A DNA stretch of 53,924 nucleotides, from the NCBI GenBank assembly GCA_001310555.1, contig BAXO01000030.1:1-53924 (forward strand), written 5' to 3'. The notes beneath the pieces are model-generated. The model saw nothing but the letters and a program-made list of their open reading frames with translations. It was not told where the DNA came from and searched no databases. Origin of the DNA: Bacillus sp. JCM 19058 (lineage in GTDB: Bacteria; Bacillota; Bacilli; Bacillales_H; Bacillaceae_D). The position numbers and the translations under genes were made by a program. How positions within the stretch are numbered: position 1 is the stretch's first letter; each line of letters begins with the position of its first letter. Of this stretch, positions 9,465 to 18,171 are shown piece after piece.

Positions 9465-10723
9465 TCTTCCTCAGCTCCTCGACAAACGCTCGATACGTTT
9501 TGTACGTTTGCTTCATTTTTTTTACATAGTCAATAAAAAGCTCATCTTGCTCTTCAGTTGAATAAATGAGTTGAAGTCGCTTAATATAGACGGCAGCCCG
9601 CTCATAGTGAGCTCTTGTTTTCTTCTCGGCTAGGCGAACGATAAATTGATGGTATACAGGCCGGGCCAATAACGGCTCCTGCTGGTCTAACAATTGCAAC
9701 AGCTCGACTTTTTCAGGTTTAAATCGTAGCGGATCCTGGTCAGAGCGGAGTAAAAAAAATGAGCCGCTTCTTCATATCGGCAATTGTCAGCTAACAGTTT
9801 CGCATAGACTGATGCTGCTTCAGGCTGATGCAGTTGCTGCTTTAATTTCGGTAAGAGCTCATTTAAAAGGCTTTTTCGTGCTTCTGGATTTAATTGGCGA
9901 GTTAATGTTTTGTACCGTTGGTAGCTCGGTGCTAACAACCAGCGTTTCCAAATCTCAGATACAATTTCAGCGTTATCGGCAAGGGCCGTCTGCATTTCAT
10001 CGGCATATGGCTGCAAAGCACCGTAGGAGCCAGGTGATTTATTCGGAAACAAGTTTGAGAACCAGAGGTGCATCTCACTCCAGCGCGCTTCTTTTTTTTA
10101 ACAGCTCAAAATGAGCTTCGACATCTTGCGGATAATAAGGCTCGGCTTGCTCCATAAGGAGCTTCATTCCGCGTTGCCCTTTTTTCGTCAGCAAGGTTAA
10201 ATAGCTGTATGCCAAGACCGCAGGAAGGCGCAGCTGCTCAAAAGGAAGTAGCCGTTCAAATGATGTTTGAATCTCTGCAAGCTGTTTAGCCGAATAGAAA
10301 GGGAGGATACGGATGAGAAGCGCTGGCCACGGGGCGCCTTCCTTATCCTGATCAGCGCAAAAGTAATCGGTGAGCAGCTGAGTGAATGCCTGCTGCTCAT
10401 TCGAGGCGAATGTTGTAAGTTTATGCCGGAACGTATTCTCGAGCTCAGTGCCGAAAGCATTGAAAAAAATGCTGAAAACGACGTTCATACTTTTCGTACG
10501 TTCCTCCTTGGCAAATGTGGTTGAAGACGCCCTTTAAATAGATGAGTATATAGAGGGAGCGCTTTTCGTCTTGTCGCTTGAGTGAAGAACTGGCTTCAAT
10601 GACAATTTGCTCCAAATGGCTCGTCGTGAAATAGCGTGAGCTAATGAGCCTTTTATAGGACGCGGCAATATCTCGTTTTAACAAAGAATGGTCATTACTC
10701 GCAAGATGTGGCGAATGGTTCAT
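9457..10723 (-). pseudogene. YwqB-like helical protein without SWIM finger, three apparent frameshifts
   Basis: Joining four frames gives a helical protein of about 422 residues, overlapping the SNF2 helicase start by eight bases. Position suggests a counterpart of B. subtilis YwqB, which carries an N-terminal SWIM zinc finger. I see no CxCxnCxH pattern here and translation begins at the ATG 10723 behind ATGGAGGATG, so the finger seems absent. Breaks are in homopolymers: A7 10463-10469, T8 10092-10099, A8 9752-9759 (plus-strand bases). It probably partners the helicase. The family assignment rests mainly on context. Confidence 0.55.
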
Positions 10724-10832
10724 CGATCATCATCCTCCATGAGATAAAAAACTCCATTCTACCATTGTATCGAATCCGGGGAGAGAAAGAAAGGGGAAGG
10801 GGGAGGAGAACGGCTTGTTTAATAAATAAAAT

Positions 10833-10847
10833 CGCCTAATATAGGCG
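10833..10847 (-). terminator. Terminator of the azlCD operon
   Basis: Read on the minus strand, CGCCTA pairs with TAGGCG around a 3-nt loop and is followed by ATTTTATTTATT. It lies 12 bases after the azlD frame as written. Confidence 0.65.
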
Positions 10848-10858
10848 AGCCTCGATCC

Positions 10859-11293
10859 TTATGATGCATCTGGAAAGCTTGATTCGGTTGGCTCTTCGGC
10901 TGAACTAAGTGTGAACGAGGCTAGCTTTATGGTCAATAACTCCATTCCTAGTCCTTGTAAGAAAGGTGATTGAGCGAACAACGTTATCCGAAAAAAAATT
11001 GTCAGTCCTGATAATACAAGAATACTACTCAGTACAACGATAATCAGGTTCGCTCCTAAATAAGCGACGACGATCGCGGTGACACCGCCAGCCACTGCAA
11101 ACCAAATATTTTCATGTGCTGTAAAGATTCCCGGGAAGATTAGAGCACCTAAAGCCGCGTAAGGAACGTTTCGTAAAATCGCCTGAATCCAAGCCGGAAT
11201 CTTCTCCGTATCCATAAAAACAAGTGGGAGCATGCGCGGAATATACGTAACAATTGCCATTCCGAGGATGATTAATAAGATTGTGTAGTTCAT
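10859..11293 (-). CDS. azlD: AzlD family branched-chain amino acid exporter subunit
   Basis: Small hydrophobic AzlD partner of AzlC; together they export branched-chain amino acids or analogues. The conserved TYIPRMLPLVF (residues 16-26) and four membrane segments are visible. AzlD proteins are normally about 100-110 residues. Here the last 40 or so residues are hydrophilic and unlike the family. Dropping one base from the A8 run at 10991-10998 (plus strand) gives an immediate stop after VLSGLTIFFG, so the true end is probably near 10984 (about 103 residues). The ATG overlaps the azlC stop (ATGA). Confidence 0.85.
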   Translation of the reverse strand: MNYTILLIILGMAIVTYIPRMLPLVFMDTEKIPAWIQAILRNVPYAALGALIFPGIFTAHENIWFAVAGGVTAIVVAYLGANLIIVVLSSILVLSGLTIFFRITLFAQSPFLQGLGMELLTIKLASFTLSSAEEPTESSFPDAS

Positions 11294-11996
11294 TTACTCA
11301 TCTCCCTTTTTCGAAAGAACGCTTCTATTGCGAGAGAAGCAATTAGCGTTGAAACTATGATGGCCCAACCGCTTGCCATAAACAAGGTTAAAAAAAGAAT
11401 TGAGCACAGCAGCGCTAATCGCTAAATAAAGTGGCTTTCGATGCTTTTTTAATGATGGAACGAGCAAGGCTATAAACATCGCGTAAAGGGCGATGCCCAT
11501 ACTTTGCTGAAGCGATTGCGGCAAGGAACGCCAACGGCATAACCAATCAAAGTGTTGACGTTCCAGCTCGTATACGCGATCAATGCGACACCGAAGACAA
11601 AGCCAGTCCGAACCGTGCCTTCCTTCGTTGTCGTTATGGCAAATACTTCATCCGTGATTCCAAACGCATATCCCGCTTTTATGAGTGGGTGAGCGTCCTC
11701 GACCCGTTCTCCTACAGCAGCGGTCATTAATAGGTGACGAATGTTTACGATACAAGTTGTAAAAATAATTTCAAAAGCACCTGTTCCTATTGCGATAAGG
11801 TTTATAGCCATGTATTGGGCGGCACCGGCAAACACAAATAGCTCATTGCCATTGTTTCCATTAAGGAAAGGCCTGTCCCTTTCGCAAGCAGACCAAATGT
11901 CAACCCCGCTGGTATATAGCCAAGAGCTATGCTTATTCCTGCGACCAAGCCTTGAGCAAAGCTCGAGCGCTGCTGCTTTAGCCCTGAAGTAATCAC
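11290..11996 (-). pseudogene. azlC: AzlC family branched-chain amino acid exporter, three apparent frameshifts
   Basis: Large membrane subunit of the AzlCD exporter. Conserved pieces appear in order in different frames: GISIALGYIPAGLTFGLLA, FAGAAQYMAINLIAIG, NIRHLLMTAAVGE, and YAFGITDEVFAI. The C-terminal helices SGWAIIVSTLIASL follow. A GTG start at 11996 follows AAGGAGAGAGAG. Breaks: near 11833 and near 11521 (one base missing each), and A7 at 11390-11396. The last codon overlaps the azlD start by four bases. No Lrp-type regulator gene is adjacent. Confidence 0.85.
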
Positions 11997-12125
11997 TGCT
12001 CTCTCTCCTTTTTATTCGCGCGAAGAATACAAAGCCCAGAAGCTCAGGCAGGCGAATTCATTCATATTTTCCTATTGTAAGTCGGAGAGACGAGCTTGTC
12101 GAGTCGTGACCGTTACTTATGAAAA

Positions 12126-12174
12126 GTATTTGGCAGCCTTGCCTACAATGGTAGACGAAGAGGCTGCCAAATAT
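12126..12174 (-). terminator. Terminator of the 12338/12201 gene pair
   Basis: GTATTTGGCAGCC (12126-12138) pairs with GGCTGCCAAATAT (12162-12174); on the minus strand the stem is followed by ACTTTTC. It lies 27 bases after the small gene ending at 12201. Confidence 0.7.
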
Positions 12175-12200
12175 TTCCTTAGAATAACGTGTCAGATAAG

Positions 12201-12341
12201 TCACAGCAATTGTTCGACTCTTTCACGCCTTAAAATGAGCTTTTGCAATTTTTGTTTGTGAGATGAGATTAAGGGTTCGTCTGAAGCGACAATGGCTTCG
12301 TGGAGCTCCATCAAAACGTAATCGATTTCTAAATTCATCAT
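12201..12341 (-). CDS. 46-residue helical protein coupled to the upstream gene
   Basis: A short frame starting MMNLEIDYVLMELHEAIV and ending in a basic helix (QKLQKLILRRERVEQLL). It looks like one or two amphipathic helices with no membrane segment. The ATG lies inside the stop region of the upstream gene (ATGA overlap), and a strong terminator follows, both arguing for a real coupled gene. I do not recognise a family; a small protein-protein adaptor is possible. Confidence 0.55.
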   Translation of the reverse strand: MMNLEIDYVLMELHEAIVASDEPLISSHKQKLQKLILRRERVEQLL

Positions 12342-12799
12342 ATTAAAAATGGTTCGCGGCTCGAGGGTTTGGCTATCCTTTTTGGCTGAATCATTGATCC
12401 GTTATGGTTCATCATCACTTTTTCACTCCCATCAATTTCAATCATTGATTCGATATCACCAGCTTGATAAGAAGTAATATAGAGAGGACCTTCGGTGGCT
12501 CTTTTTACAATGCCGTTTCCTTTTTCATGCTGTATGAGCTTTTCTAGTGCGTTCGCCAATTTATCATCGTTAATGTGCAAATTGTCAGCCGATAAAGTGA
12601 GGAAATCGGAATTGCGGACGAAGGGGAGCTCATGGACGGATTCTTCTAACTCCACCATCAAATAGATGGATTGCGAATCATAGCGCCAAAATAAAGAATA
12701 GTGCTGACTCATCATCTGTTTAATGAATTGATGGAGTGCAGGTTTGGTTAGTTTAATACTCACGTCAGAAAACTCCACATCAACAAAGGCATCTCGCAT
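12338..12799 (-). CDS. Conserved-looking soluble protein of unknown function
   Basis: A 153-residue protein without membrane segments or signal peptide and without indels. The first half (FVDVEFSDVSIKLTKPALHQ, then QHYSLFWRYDSQSIYLMVEL) reads like alternating strands and helices. The C-terminus (GSEKVMMNHNGSMIQPKRI) is polar. AAAGGGGGGTG precedes the ATG at 12799. It is translationally coupled to the 46-residue gene after it. I cannot assign a family. Confidence 0.6.
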   Translation of the reverse strand: MRDAFVDVEFSDVSIKLTKPALHQFIKQMMSQHYSLFWRYDSQSIYLMVELEESVHELPFVRNSDFLTLSADNLHINDDKLANALEKLIQHEKGNGIVKRATEGPLYITSYQAGDIESMIEIDGSEKVMMNHNGSMIQPKRIAKPSSREPFLI

Positions 12800-12970
12800 G
12801 AGTGTACACCCCCCTTTACAAGCTAAACCTTATCTTTTCTTAAGTTTGCTATATCTTATGTCAAAGCTCGAAAAAAAAGAAGCAAAAAGCCCAGTCTCAT
12901 CAGAAATAGGCACAGGGAAGACGTATGGTTCAGCAAGTAACGATATCACTTTTAGGTGAACGAATAGCAA

Positions 12971-12999
12971 AAGAGCGTGAATCTTCAACTCACGCTCTT
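12971..12999 (-). terminator. Terminator of the GNAT gene
   Basis: AAGAGCGTGA (12971-12980) pairs perfectly with TCACGCTCTT (12990-12999). On the minus strand the stem runs into CTTTTGC, 37 bases after the acetyltransferase stop. Confidence 0.75.
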
Positions 13000-13036
13000 C
13001 TTGAAAAACTCTCCGTATTTAAAAGGTATTAAGTAT

Positions 13037-13493
13037 TTAAAAATGATAACAATAGCGTTTAGAAACAATGTCGTAGAAGCTAAGGGAATTATACAGAGCC
13101 TTTGTTGCTTCATTATTAATTCCGGTTTCTAGCTCGATTCCTTTTATGTCCTGTTGTTCAGCCCAATAAATGACATTGAGCAATACCTTTTTAGCAATCC
13201 CTTGATTGCGATGCTCTTTATGCACGTATAAATCGTTCAGCCAAATATAATAGCCCCCCTTTTTGATACTAAGGGCGACATTTAAAAAAAGCAGCACCTA
13301 CAAGCGTGTTTTCTTTTTCGGCAACAAAAATGTGTGCGTTTGAATTTTCTTCTAAAGCGAGTCGAATGGTTTGAAGCAGCTCCGAATACGGATCGTGTGA
13401 ACCGATTGACTCCATTTGACCCATTAATAAATCCGCAATTCGCGTTACGCAGGAAGGGTCTTTAACATTAGAAGCCTGATAAACCTGAACCAT
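13037..13493 (-). pseudogene. GNAT family N-acetyltransferase, one apparent frameshift
   Basis: A single GNAT domain of about 152 residues that would transfer acetyl from acetyl-CoA to an amine, substrate unknown. It shows IFVAEKENTLVGAAF (beta 2-3), IWLNDLYVHKEHRNQGIAKK, the strand-4 and pyrophosphate-binding region (RNQGIA matches the R/QxxGxG/A motif), and a C-terminal NNEATKALYNSLSF. The A7 run at 13284-13290 carries one extra base; its removal joins AAF to LNVALSI. The ATG at 13493 sits nine bases after AGGAGG and is a better start than the upstream TTG. Confidence 0.8.
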
Positions 13494-13601
13494 TGTCAAA
13501 ATCCTCCTAGCCAGACATCTACTATTTTCTTTAAGGGTAACATAAATTAGATTGCGAGTGTAATAGACTTTATTTGTAAACGAAAGGGAAGCACGCTTCA
13601 G

Positions 13602-13638
13602 CAGCCAAAGGAAAGAGCATTCGATTTTCCTTTGGCTG
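13602..13638. repeat. 13-bp perfect inverted repeat between GNAT and HAD genes
   Basis: CAGCCAAAGGAAA (13602-13614) pairs with TTTCCTTTGGCTG (13626-13638). A T tract follows on the plus strand (GGGTTTTT), although both neighbours are on the minus strand. It may end the HAD transcript without a T tract or stop antisense transcription. Confidence 0.6.
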
Positions 13639-13719
13639 GGGTTTTTAGCATCTATGCCACCTTAATCCGCTCCACCCAGGAAAAAATAGGGTCTTTACAG
13701 CCTACACCTCTGCTTACCG

Positions 13720-14541
13720 TTACGTCGATGAGTTCAAGCGAAGGGCTTCCTCTAAATAAACGGCAATACCATCGTCTTCATTGCTTGATGTAACGGCATT
13801 TGCCAATCCTTTCAGCTGCTCAATGCCGTTAGCCATCGCAATACCTTGGCCGGCAAACTCAATCATTTCCAAATCGTTGGCTTCATCACCGAATGCGATG
13901 ATGCGCTCCTGTGGAATCTGATAATAGTCGGCGATTCGTTTTAAGCCACGGCCTTATTCAGTCCTGACTTGACTATTTCGATAATATGCCACGGCGCTCC
14001 CCATGAACGTTGCTCGATGACCTCGGCGTGAGCGTCCTTCAAAACATCGTACAGCTCGTCTGCCTGATGAGCATGAGGGTAAATCAAAAGGCTGGTCGGA
14101 TCGCTTTTGATTAGCGTATGAAGATTTCCATAGGCCAGCGGCTGCTGCCCAGGAGTAAACGTTTCGATAAAGACTTCATCCAAATGGCGTAAATAAAATT
14201 CATCGATGATCTCGGCCATAATATTGCTAACTCGGAAGGCTTCACAAGTCTCAATGATCGTTTTGGCAGTTGCTAATTCAAGCGGCTCATGATACGTCCC
14301 AAATTGGCGATCGTGAGGATGGTGGACAAATGCTCCATTAAAATTTACGATTGCGGTTTGAAGGTTTAATTCTTGGTAATACTGAAGGCTAGCACGGTAA
14401 GGGCGTCCGGTTGCGATCACGACAACGTGACCTTCCTGTTTCGCCTTCTCGATGACCTGTTTGTTTCGGGATGAAATTGTTTTTTTGGTCATTTAATAGG
14501 GTTCCGTCTAAATCTAAGGCAATTAAATGTTTTTCAGGCAT
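13720..14541 (-). pseudogene. Cof-type HAD family phosphatase, two apparent frameshifts
   Basis: Haloacid-dehalogenase phosphatase of the Cof/YwpJ type, about 273 residues, likely acting on sugar phosphates or related metabolites. Motif I DLDGTLL (residues 8-14) carries the nucleophile aspartate. ATGRP provides motif II, and the C-terminal FGDEANDLEMIEFAGQG supplies motif IV with metal-binding acidic residues. A C2-type cap lies between. Breaks: T7 at 14480-14486 (one base extra) and one G missing near 13950, after which the frame ends at 13720. AAAGGAAG precedes the ATG at 14541. Confidence 0.85.
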
Positions 14542-14760
14542 CGATCTTCCTTTCTTGCGATACGTTTTGTTGCTTACACGGATGCTAAATCGTAAGCTTG
14601 GACTAAGGAAAACGGACGATCGATTCTTGCTCACAGTCAATTAACAAAATCTCCTTATTCAATCAGCCAGTATGTAAATCAATTATGTTATAGTAGGACT
14701 GGATGTACAAATAAAACGCCTTATCAATGCATCATTTAAATTGCAGGAGGGTAACATCGT

Positions 14761-15710
14761 ATGGATCTTTTGCTCGAAAATTTTAGCTGGCGTGCCCTTT
14801 GGACACCAGAGCTAATCGTGATCCTATTGCTATTCGTGTGCGGATACTTTTTGCTGGTGACAAAATGGCGCTATAGGTTTCAGGATGCCGAGCCCGTAAA
14901 GCTCCGTAAAAAGATTTACTTTACTAGCGGTCTTCTCGCTCTCTACCTTGCTGGGGCAGCCCTTTTTATATAACTGGTCATTTAATGATCTCCTTTCATA
15001 TGATGCAAATGGTCTTTGCCTATTTTATTGCGACGCCGCTCATCTTGCTAGGGTTGCCTGAATGGTTTTATCGTTCCTTAATTCGAAAGCTCAGTAATCG
15101 TGTGACGGTCCGCATAGCAAAAGTAGCCTGGAGTCCGATTACAGCCTTGTTTTTATTTAACGGTCTCTTTTCACTTTATCATGTTCCGTTTATGTTTGAT
15201 ACCTTGATGCAATCTGTTGTTTTTCACAGCTTGTATCAACAGCTGCTCTTGTTAGCTTCAGCGTTAATGTGGTGGCATATGCTCACCCCGCTTCCGAATA
15301 CGTCCAACCTATCTGATTTAAGGCGTATCGGCTATATATTTGCCAATGGAATCTTGATCACACCTGCCTGTGCTTTGATTATCTTTGCTCCAGAGCCATT
15401 GTACGAAACGTATACGGATCCGACGGTTTGGGCTCAAGTGATGGCCTACTGTCTTCCGGCAGGAAGCGATGTCCCGCTATCGCTTTTCAGTGGGCCGAAT
15501 TCGTTTTCCTTTCTCGAGACGAGAATGGATCAGCAGCTCGCCGGAGTGCTGATGAAAATCATGCAGGAAATCACCTATGGCATTACGATCGGTTATGTAT
15601 TTAAGCAATGGATTTCCAAGGAAAAACAGCAGGATGGGGAATTAACGATAAGCGATATTCCTGAGAGCAAAAACAAATCTCAAAAAGTAGAAAGGATGCC
15701 GATTAGATGA
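14761..15710 (+). pseudogene. ctaG: Cytochrome c oxidase assembly factor CtaG, one apparent frameshift
   Basis: Caa3-type CtaG membrane protein with about seven helices, needed for assembly of the CuB-containing oxidase. Conserved features are the GGSPFYITGHLMISFHMMQM segment (histidines, reached by adding one G to GGGG at 14953-14956) and the LIRK/NGLFSLYHVPF region. MWWHMLTPL and the C-terminal DQQLAGVLMKIMQEITYG are also typical. AGGAGGGTAAC precedes the ATG at 14761. The stop overlaps the sco start (ATGA), so the two are coupled and likely act together in copper delivery. Confidence 0.88.
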
Positions 15711-16307
15711 AGCATATACTCATGTCGTGCGCCACTCTGCTCCTTTTGTCTGGTTGCGGATTTCTTTATCAAGTGGGAGGTGCCGAAAAGCCGTCATTCG
15801 ATATTTCAAAAGCAGCTTATACGGTTCCGGAATTTGAGTTTGTGAATCAGGAAGGGGAGCCATTTGGTTCAGAAAACCTTAAGGGAGAGCATTATTTGGC
15901 AACCTTAATTTTTACGCACTGTCCGAGCGTTTGTCCGATTATGACGCCGAATATGCAAAGGCTGCAGGCGGCAATGCTTGAGAATGACGTCGATTTACAA
16001 TTTATCGCTTTTACGGTCGATCCCGACCGTGATACACCGGAGCATCTGAAACAGTACGGAACGAACGTCGGTGCTGAGCTTGATACGTGGAATTTCCTGA
16101 CCGGTTATCAGCAGGATGAAATTGCCGAGTTCTCAGAAGAAGCATTTAAGATGCCGGTGCAAGTTTATGAAGACAATGAAGATATTGGCCACAGCACGTC
16201 TTTTTTTTCTCGTTGACGGCGATGGACTTGTCATCCGAAAATACGATGGCATGCAGACCGATCAAACAGATATTATTGAGGATTTGCTGGATACGCTCGA
16301 TGAATAA
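15707..16307 (+). pseudogene. SCO1/SenC family copper chaperone lipoprotein, one apparent frameshift
   Basis: Thioredoxin-fold Sco protein of about 199 residues, comparable to B. subtilis YpmQ (ScoA), which inserts CuA copper into cytochrome oxidase. The signal peptide has a lipobox LLLLSGCG (residues 10-17). The copper site CPSVCP (CxxxC) lies near residue 72 and the distal histidine in IGHSTSFFLVD near residue 162. The T8 run at 16201-16208 has one extra base; removing it joins STSFF to LVDGDGLVIRKYDG and the normal C-terminus. It overlaps ctaG by four bases. Confidence 0.9.
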
Positions 16308-16310
16308 GGT

Positions 16311-16337
16311 GAAGGAGGCGCAAACTGCGCTTCCTTC
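16311..16337 (+). terminator. Terminator of the ctaG-sco operon
   Basis: GAAGGAGGCGCA (16311-16322) pairs with TGCGCTTCCTTC (16326-16337), one wobble, 3-nt loop, followed by TATTTTG. Confidence 0.8.
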
Positions 16338-16767
16338 TATTTTGATTTCCTGAGCTAAAGCCCGGGAAGTGAAAAGTGAAAAAGGAAGTACCAAAAGCTA
16401 ATGCCACAAAAGGGCGAGCTCAGAGCGTTCGCCATGCTCGATTCACACAATCCTAGCTTGGACCCGCTCGATTCGGATACCGTCTTATATCGGACTTTAT
16501 TTTCTAGAGCCTGTCACAGCGGTTAATAATTCGGGGGAGTGCCGTTCTTCCTTTTTGCTAACATGAATGACTTCACATTCAAGGAGCGCTCCGTCCAGCG
16601 CGGGGCGCCCAGCAACGAGCAAACTTCCATCGTCTCTGTCCACTCAGTCAACATCAGTTCCTACCGTCACTGTGTTCCCGTTATCTCCGTCGTCGTCTCA
16701 GTTTGACTTTTGCTAAAACGGGCGCTTTGCGCTTTTGTTCTGAAAAACGGTGGGACAGAGTAGAAGC
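16338..16767. other. 430-bp intergenic stretch with possible coding remnant (-)
   Basis: No intact gene. On the minus strand between about 16730 and 16500 a readable fragment (VDRDDGSLLVAGRPALDG, then ECEVIHVSKKEERHSPELL) runs to a stop near 16500. It has an in-frame stop upstream and no start or ribosome site that I can see. It may be a gene remnant. I recognise no family. Confidence 0.3.
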
Positions 16768-17699
16768 TTATTTGAGCGAGGAGCTAGGTGATTGGTGACG
16801 AAGTGCTGAATGACTTAAGTAAGCCCTTTCATTAAAAGGCAAGCTATGGTTACCGCTGAACGATTTCCGAAACTGGTGTGGAGTCGTGCCGATATGTTTT
16901 TTTGAAAATATTACAAAAATAGGAAGCGTTTGATAGACCGACCATCTCGGTTATCTCTTGGATGGACAAGTCACTCGTACTTAACAATCGGCAAGCATGG
17001 ATAATCCGGCAAGCAGTTAAATATTCTGTAATCGTGTTACCAGTCTGTTTCCGGAACAAAGATGAGACGTATACTGGCGATAAATGCAATGACTTGGCTA
17101 GCTGCTCCAAACAAAACGGCTTCATGTAATGGTTATTAATCCAATCCATGATTTTCTCAATATTAGAATAAGGGGGCTGGTTACTCTTATTTTTTTGTTG
17201 AAGCTGTTACTAATTGGGGGGAGATTAGTTTTAAAAATGAGAACATGAAGATCACTTGCTGTTCAAGCAAGCCACCCTTTTCATCAAGACGTTTCTGATG
17301 GAACGAAAACAGCTCGCTTATTTCTCGCTCGTTCAATCCTTGCAATATATGATAAGCGCCTCTTTTCAATTGCTCAAAAATGCCTTTGAGATGAGGAAAA
17401 GGAGAGAGAAAGGATTCAATTCCTCTCGGTTCAACTAAAAATAATGAACGAATATAAGGCTTGCTTGTCGACATTTGGACTCTATGCAGCTGGAACGGTG
17501 AAAAAATAACTAATGTCCCGTCTTCAACCGTGTATATTTTTTGTTCAATGATGACCTTTCCCTTCCCTTGATGAATGTAAATTAGCTCAATTCCTTGATG
17601 GGAATGGTAGACTTCTGTAAAATTATTCGTTCGATCCTCTACAAACCTGAGAACGATCGGATGCTCGTTTAAATTCATGTAATTGACGGTGCCGATCAT
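16768..17699 (-). pseudogene. AraC family transcriptional regulator, two apparent frameshifts
   Basis: About 310 residues. The N-terminal cupin sensor (FTEVYHSHQGIELIYIHQGK) would bind a sugar or related effector. The C-terminal AraC/XylS double helix-turn-helix is visible as LEQLAKSLHLSPVYVSSLFR and SIQEITEMVGLSNASYFCNI, ending IGTTPHQFRKS after correction. Breaks: T7 at 17190-17196 (one base short) and T7 at 16897-16903 (one base long); the corrected frame ends at 16768. AAAGGAGG lies seven bases before the ATG at 17699. Given the glycan genes to the right it probably controls some of them. Confidence 0.85.
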
Positions 17700-18171
17700 C
17701 GTCAAACCTCCTTTATCAAACGCTTCGTAATCTTCGATTTCAAGTGAATGATTTCCTTCTTTTTCACCATAATTTTGTTCGACGGATTCCGTAAGCTAGA
17801 TTTGTGAGGCAGTCCACTAAGGCTTCTCTTTTTAAAAAGCTGGTTGATAGTTCTCTAAGGAACAGGATGAAATGACCAACGAAGGCTGTAAAAAGACAAG
17901 CGGATAAAATATAAAAAGAGCTGAACACTGTTCTAAACAAGCGTAAAAAAAATAAATGCAAAAGAAAGATTAATGAGTGAACAACAATGTTCTTCTCGCT
18001 CTAAGACTAGCCTTACATGGACCGAAAAAAGAGAGTGAGAGTGGCTTGACGAATTTTTAAACGATTGGCAAAGAGCCTAAAAAATAGGCTGCTTATAACA
18101 TTTACGTGTTATTCGCCTTTATAAGATGGCTCTATTCGTTATGTCCCAGCCTTTGCTCGTCATGCTACTAG
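17700..18171. other. Intergenic region, no convincing gene
   Basis: About 470 bp between the AraC gene and the transglutaminase gene, both on the minus strand. A 65-codon hydrophobic frame (17961-17764, minus) has only a TTG start and no ribosome site, and I do not accept it. The right part holds the hairpin at 18072-18133. Confidence 0.5.
18072..18133 (-). terminator. Nested inverted repeat downstream of the transglutaminase gene
   Basis: AGAGCC (18072-18077) pairs with GGCTCT (18128-18133) and, inside, CTTATAA (18092-18098) with TTATAAG (18119-18125). On the minus strand it follows the transglutaminase stop by about 40 bases and probably ends that transcript, though the T tract is short. 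Confidence 0.45.

Noticed and set aside
17764..17961. A 65-codon hydrophobic minus-strand frame after the AraC gene
   Set aside because: It starts at TTG without a ribosome site, has no recognisable family features, and lies in a region better explained as upstream sequence.
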